DNA from: Terramyces sp. JEL0728
Taxonomy: Eukaryota > Chytridiomycota > Chytridiomycetes > Rhizophydiales > Terramycetaceae
DNA length: 27,285 bases
Assembly: GCA_027603945.1 (NCBI GenBank)
Contig: JADIIU010000155.1
Coordinates: 1-27,285 of the forward strand
Direction of reading: 5' to 3'
Shown here piece after piece: positions 25,963 through 27,285 of the stretch. The first letter of the stretch is position 1; every line of letters begins with the position of its first letter. The position numbers were made by a program, and so were the translations under genes. The notes beneath the pieces were generated by a model. It worked only from the letters and a program-made list of their open reading frames with translations, was not told the DNA's origin and made no database searches.

Positions 25963-26586
25963 TTATGGGCAGGTTCTCCATTGGATACCGTAGATTTGTT
26001 GGACGGTTCCATCGACAGAGTCAACAGTGATTTCGGCAGGTTGGGTCAAATCACCAGATAATCTGACTTGGGTGTTGATGTTTCCTGGCAAGACAGCTCC
26101 GCAAGGAGACCAGACAACAGCAGCAAGAGCAATAGTGTCGGTGTTTTCATAATCTTGGTCTGTTGGAGTGCTAAAGACATTCTTTGAAGAAACTTGTTGG
26201 GATTGGCCAGAGATGTAGTAAGTTGCTTCCTGGGTTGCGGTAACACCGGCTGGGATGGAAACATAGCCTCTGTATTCAACGGAGGCAATAGAGTAGGAGA
26301 ATCCTGATGGGTAGCTCAAGTTCAAGTTGATTTGGCAGTTCTTTCTAGCATCAGTGATTTTGGTTCCTGGCCCAGATGAAGCAACGAATGAAGACATCAA
26401 CATGGTGAAAGTAGTCGCGTCATCAGACATAATGGAGGAGACAGTTCCAGCTGGGCAACCAGTACCAGCGTATGAGATGGACTTGATGTGGACTTGGTTT
26501 GGATCTGGACCACCTGAACCACCTGGAGTAACAATGATTTGGGAAAAGGCAGTGGTAGCAAGAGCGAGAGCAGCGAATGATTTCAT
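25963..26586 (-). CDS. Secreted DUF4360 protein D
   Basis: 207 residues; signal peptide MKSFAALALATTAFSQ, nearly identical to that of B. Contains SYAGTGCPAGTV, TDARKNCQIN, EYRGYVSIPAGV and WSPCGAVLPGNINTQV, and ends GIQWRTCP. Relative to A and B it lacks about eight residues between NTQVRL and the PAEITVDS block. Strong codon bias like A and B. It is most similar to B by eye, despite lying on the other strand with C between them. Confidence 0.92.
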   Translation of the reverse strand: MKSFAALALATTAFSQIIVTPGGSGGPDPNQVHIKSISYAGTGCPAGTVSSIMSDDATTFTMLMSSFVASSGPGTKITDARKNCQINLNLSYPSGFSYSIASVEYRGYVSIPAGVTATQEATYYISGQSQQVSSKNVFSTPTDQDYENTDTIALAAVVWSPCGAVLPGNINTQVRLSGDLTQPAEITVDSVDGTVQQIYGIQWRTCP

Positions 26587-26615
26587 TATTTGATACTGTA
26601 TTGCTTGCAGATGGC

Positions 26616-26623
26616 TACTTATA
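26616..26623 (-). promoter_or_regulatory. TATA-like box of DUF4360 D
   Basis: TATAAGTA on the minus strand, 30-37 nt upstream of the ATG at 26586. Confidence 0.45.
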
Positions 26624-27205
26624 CTCGTTAGTTCCCAGAGATACCAGTCGATTCAAAGACACACATAGGCACCGCGACTTTATTAGCTTTCACGCAGCGA
26701 TTTAAGCTTTTGATCAACTGAGGTAAATCGAATTCGATCTGCTTGATGTATCCAACTCCTTGCTAATCCGATAATAGGTCAGTTGGAAATCATTTGGTGT
26801 TTTAACCCAGTTGCTTTCTTCCAGGTCCCATTCGACTTCGCACACCAAAATTTGCAGGACCCGGAAACCCAGGAACTGCGAGTGTGCAAACGTTCAGCAT
26901 GACTGAGCCAAAATCATCTGTATATTCAACAGACAATATCCAAGCATTGCAACTCTCAGCTAGGCTGTTTCATATCCATGCATACCATGATCTCCAAAAG
27001 TTCCAATTTAAAATATATATATCTAGAGATATGGTATCTAGTCAAAGATTAAAAGTAACTATTTTCCGCCAACAGCAAATTATTAGATACAAGCTGTAGC
27101 TGGACATAAAAATTACCACGCATGGAACATATAAATCTAGCAGTGCTTTGTAGAAATTTGGTTGCACAATATTAAATTTAATTGAAAGTTTCATTTATTC
27201 TAAGT
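26624..27205. other. Intergenic between DUF4360 D and E
   Basis: About 580 bases with no supportable gene; a 71-codon frame at 26884-27099 shows no family motif. No RNA gene was recognised. Confidence 0.5.
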
Positions 27206-27285
27206 TTATGGGCAAGTTTTCCAGGTAAGGCCGTAGATTTGTTGGACCTTTCCGTCAATGGAGTCAACAGTGATTTGGGCTGGAG
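27206..27285 (-). CDS. DUF4360 protein E, partial (C-terminus only)
   Basis: The minus strand at the window edge encodes PAQITVDSIDGKVQQIYG followed by LTWKTCP and a stop, the conserved C-terminal block of this family. It is closest to copy B in that block (PAQITVDSIDGKVQQIYG identical). The rest of the gene lies beyond the window, so integrity cannot be judged. Confidence 0.9.
   Translation of the reverse strand, partial: PAQITVDSIDGKVQQIYGLTWKTCP

Noticed and set aside
1..27285. CRISPR arrays, prokaryotic operons, rRNA or tRNA genes
   Set aside because: None seen; the gene content is eukaryotic and the only tandem repeat is the coding 42-bp unit.

Overview
The window is nuclear DNA of a fungus. 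The evidence is a GPI-type GH16 (CRH-like) cell-wall enzyme, a vacuolar M28 membrane protease, Nop9, NDT80/PhoG-type transcription factors and several secreted DUF4360 proteins. It is AT-rich and compact, with short gaps between convergent genes and TATA boxes mostly 25-45 nt upstream of ATG. The most distinctive trait is intron size. I can reconstruct 16 introns in 9 genes; 14 are only 19-21 nt long (one of them could alternatively be 38 nt), one is 34 nt, and one more is a 21-nt intron ending in TG. Typical Dikarya introns are about 50-90 nt, so I suspect an early-diverging lineage, but I cannot name the genus.

Layout. 1-800: decayed transposon pieces (pogo-like and hAT-like) and an unidentified coding-like fragment. 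804-3883 (-): mitochondrial glycine decarboxylase P-protein, four exons. 4196-4363 (-): possible tiny membrane protein. 4445-9115: three NDT80-like DNA-binding-domain genes (two -, one +). 9380-10157 (+): a seven-helix, GPCR-like protein, convergent with Nop9 (10173-12274, -, seven exons). 12425-15137: two more NDT80-like genes (-) flanking a secreted CBM19-like protein gene (13726-14262, +). 15562-18183 (-): vacuolar membrane protease. 18491-19030 (+): second CBM19-like protein. 19111-20403 (-): secreted GH5 glycoside hydrolase. 20808-21162 (-): small coiled-coil protein with one 19-nt intron. 21571-22743 (+): CRH-like GH16 protein with 42-bp repeats. 22869-27285: five DUF4360 genes in both orientations, the last cut by the window edge.

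Together the window has housekeeping genes (glycine cleavage, 18S rRNA maturation, vacuolar proteolysis) embedded in an accessory region of lineage-expanded families: five short NDT80-like factors, two chitin-binding-like secreted proteins, two cell-wall/glucan enzymes and five DUF4360 secreted proteins. The candidate novel system is the NDT80-like cluster. Its five proteins are gaplessly alignable over residues 1-50 after removal of a 20-21 nt intron that always follows exactly 62 nt of coding sequence. Three of the five share a CATGTGA-TATA promoter module, and all end in a short acidic/hydrophobic tail. Whether they regulate the neighbouring cell-surface genes is speculation.
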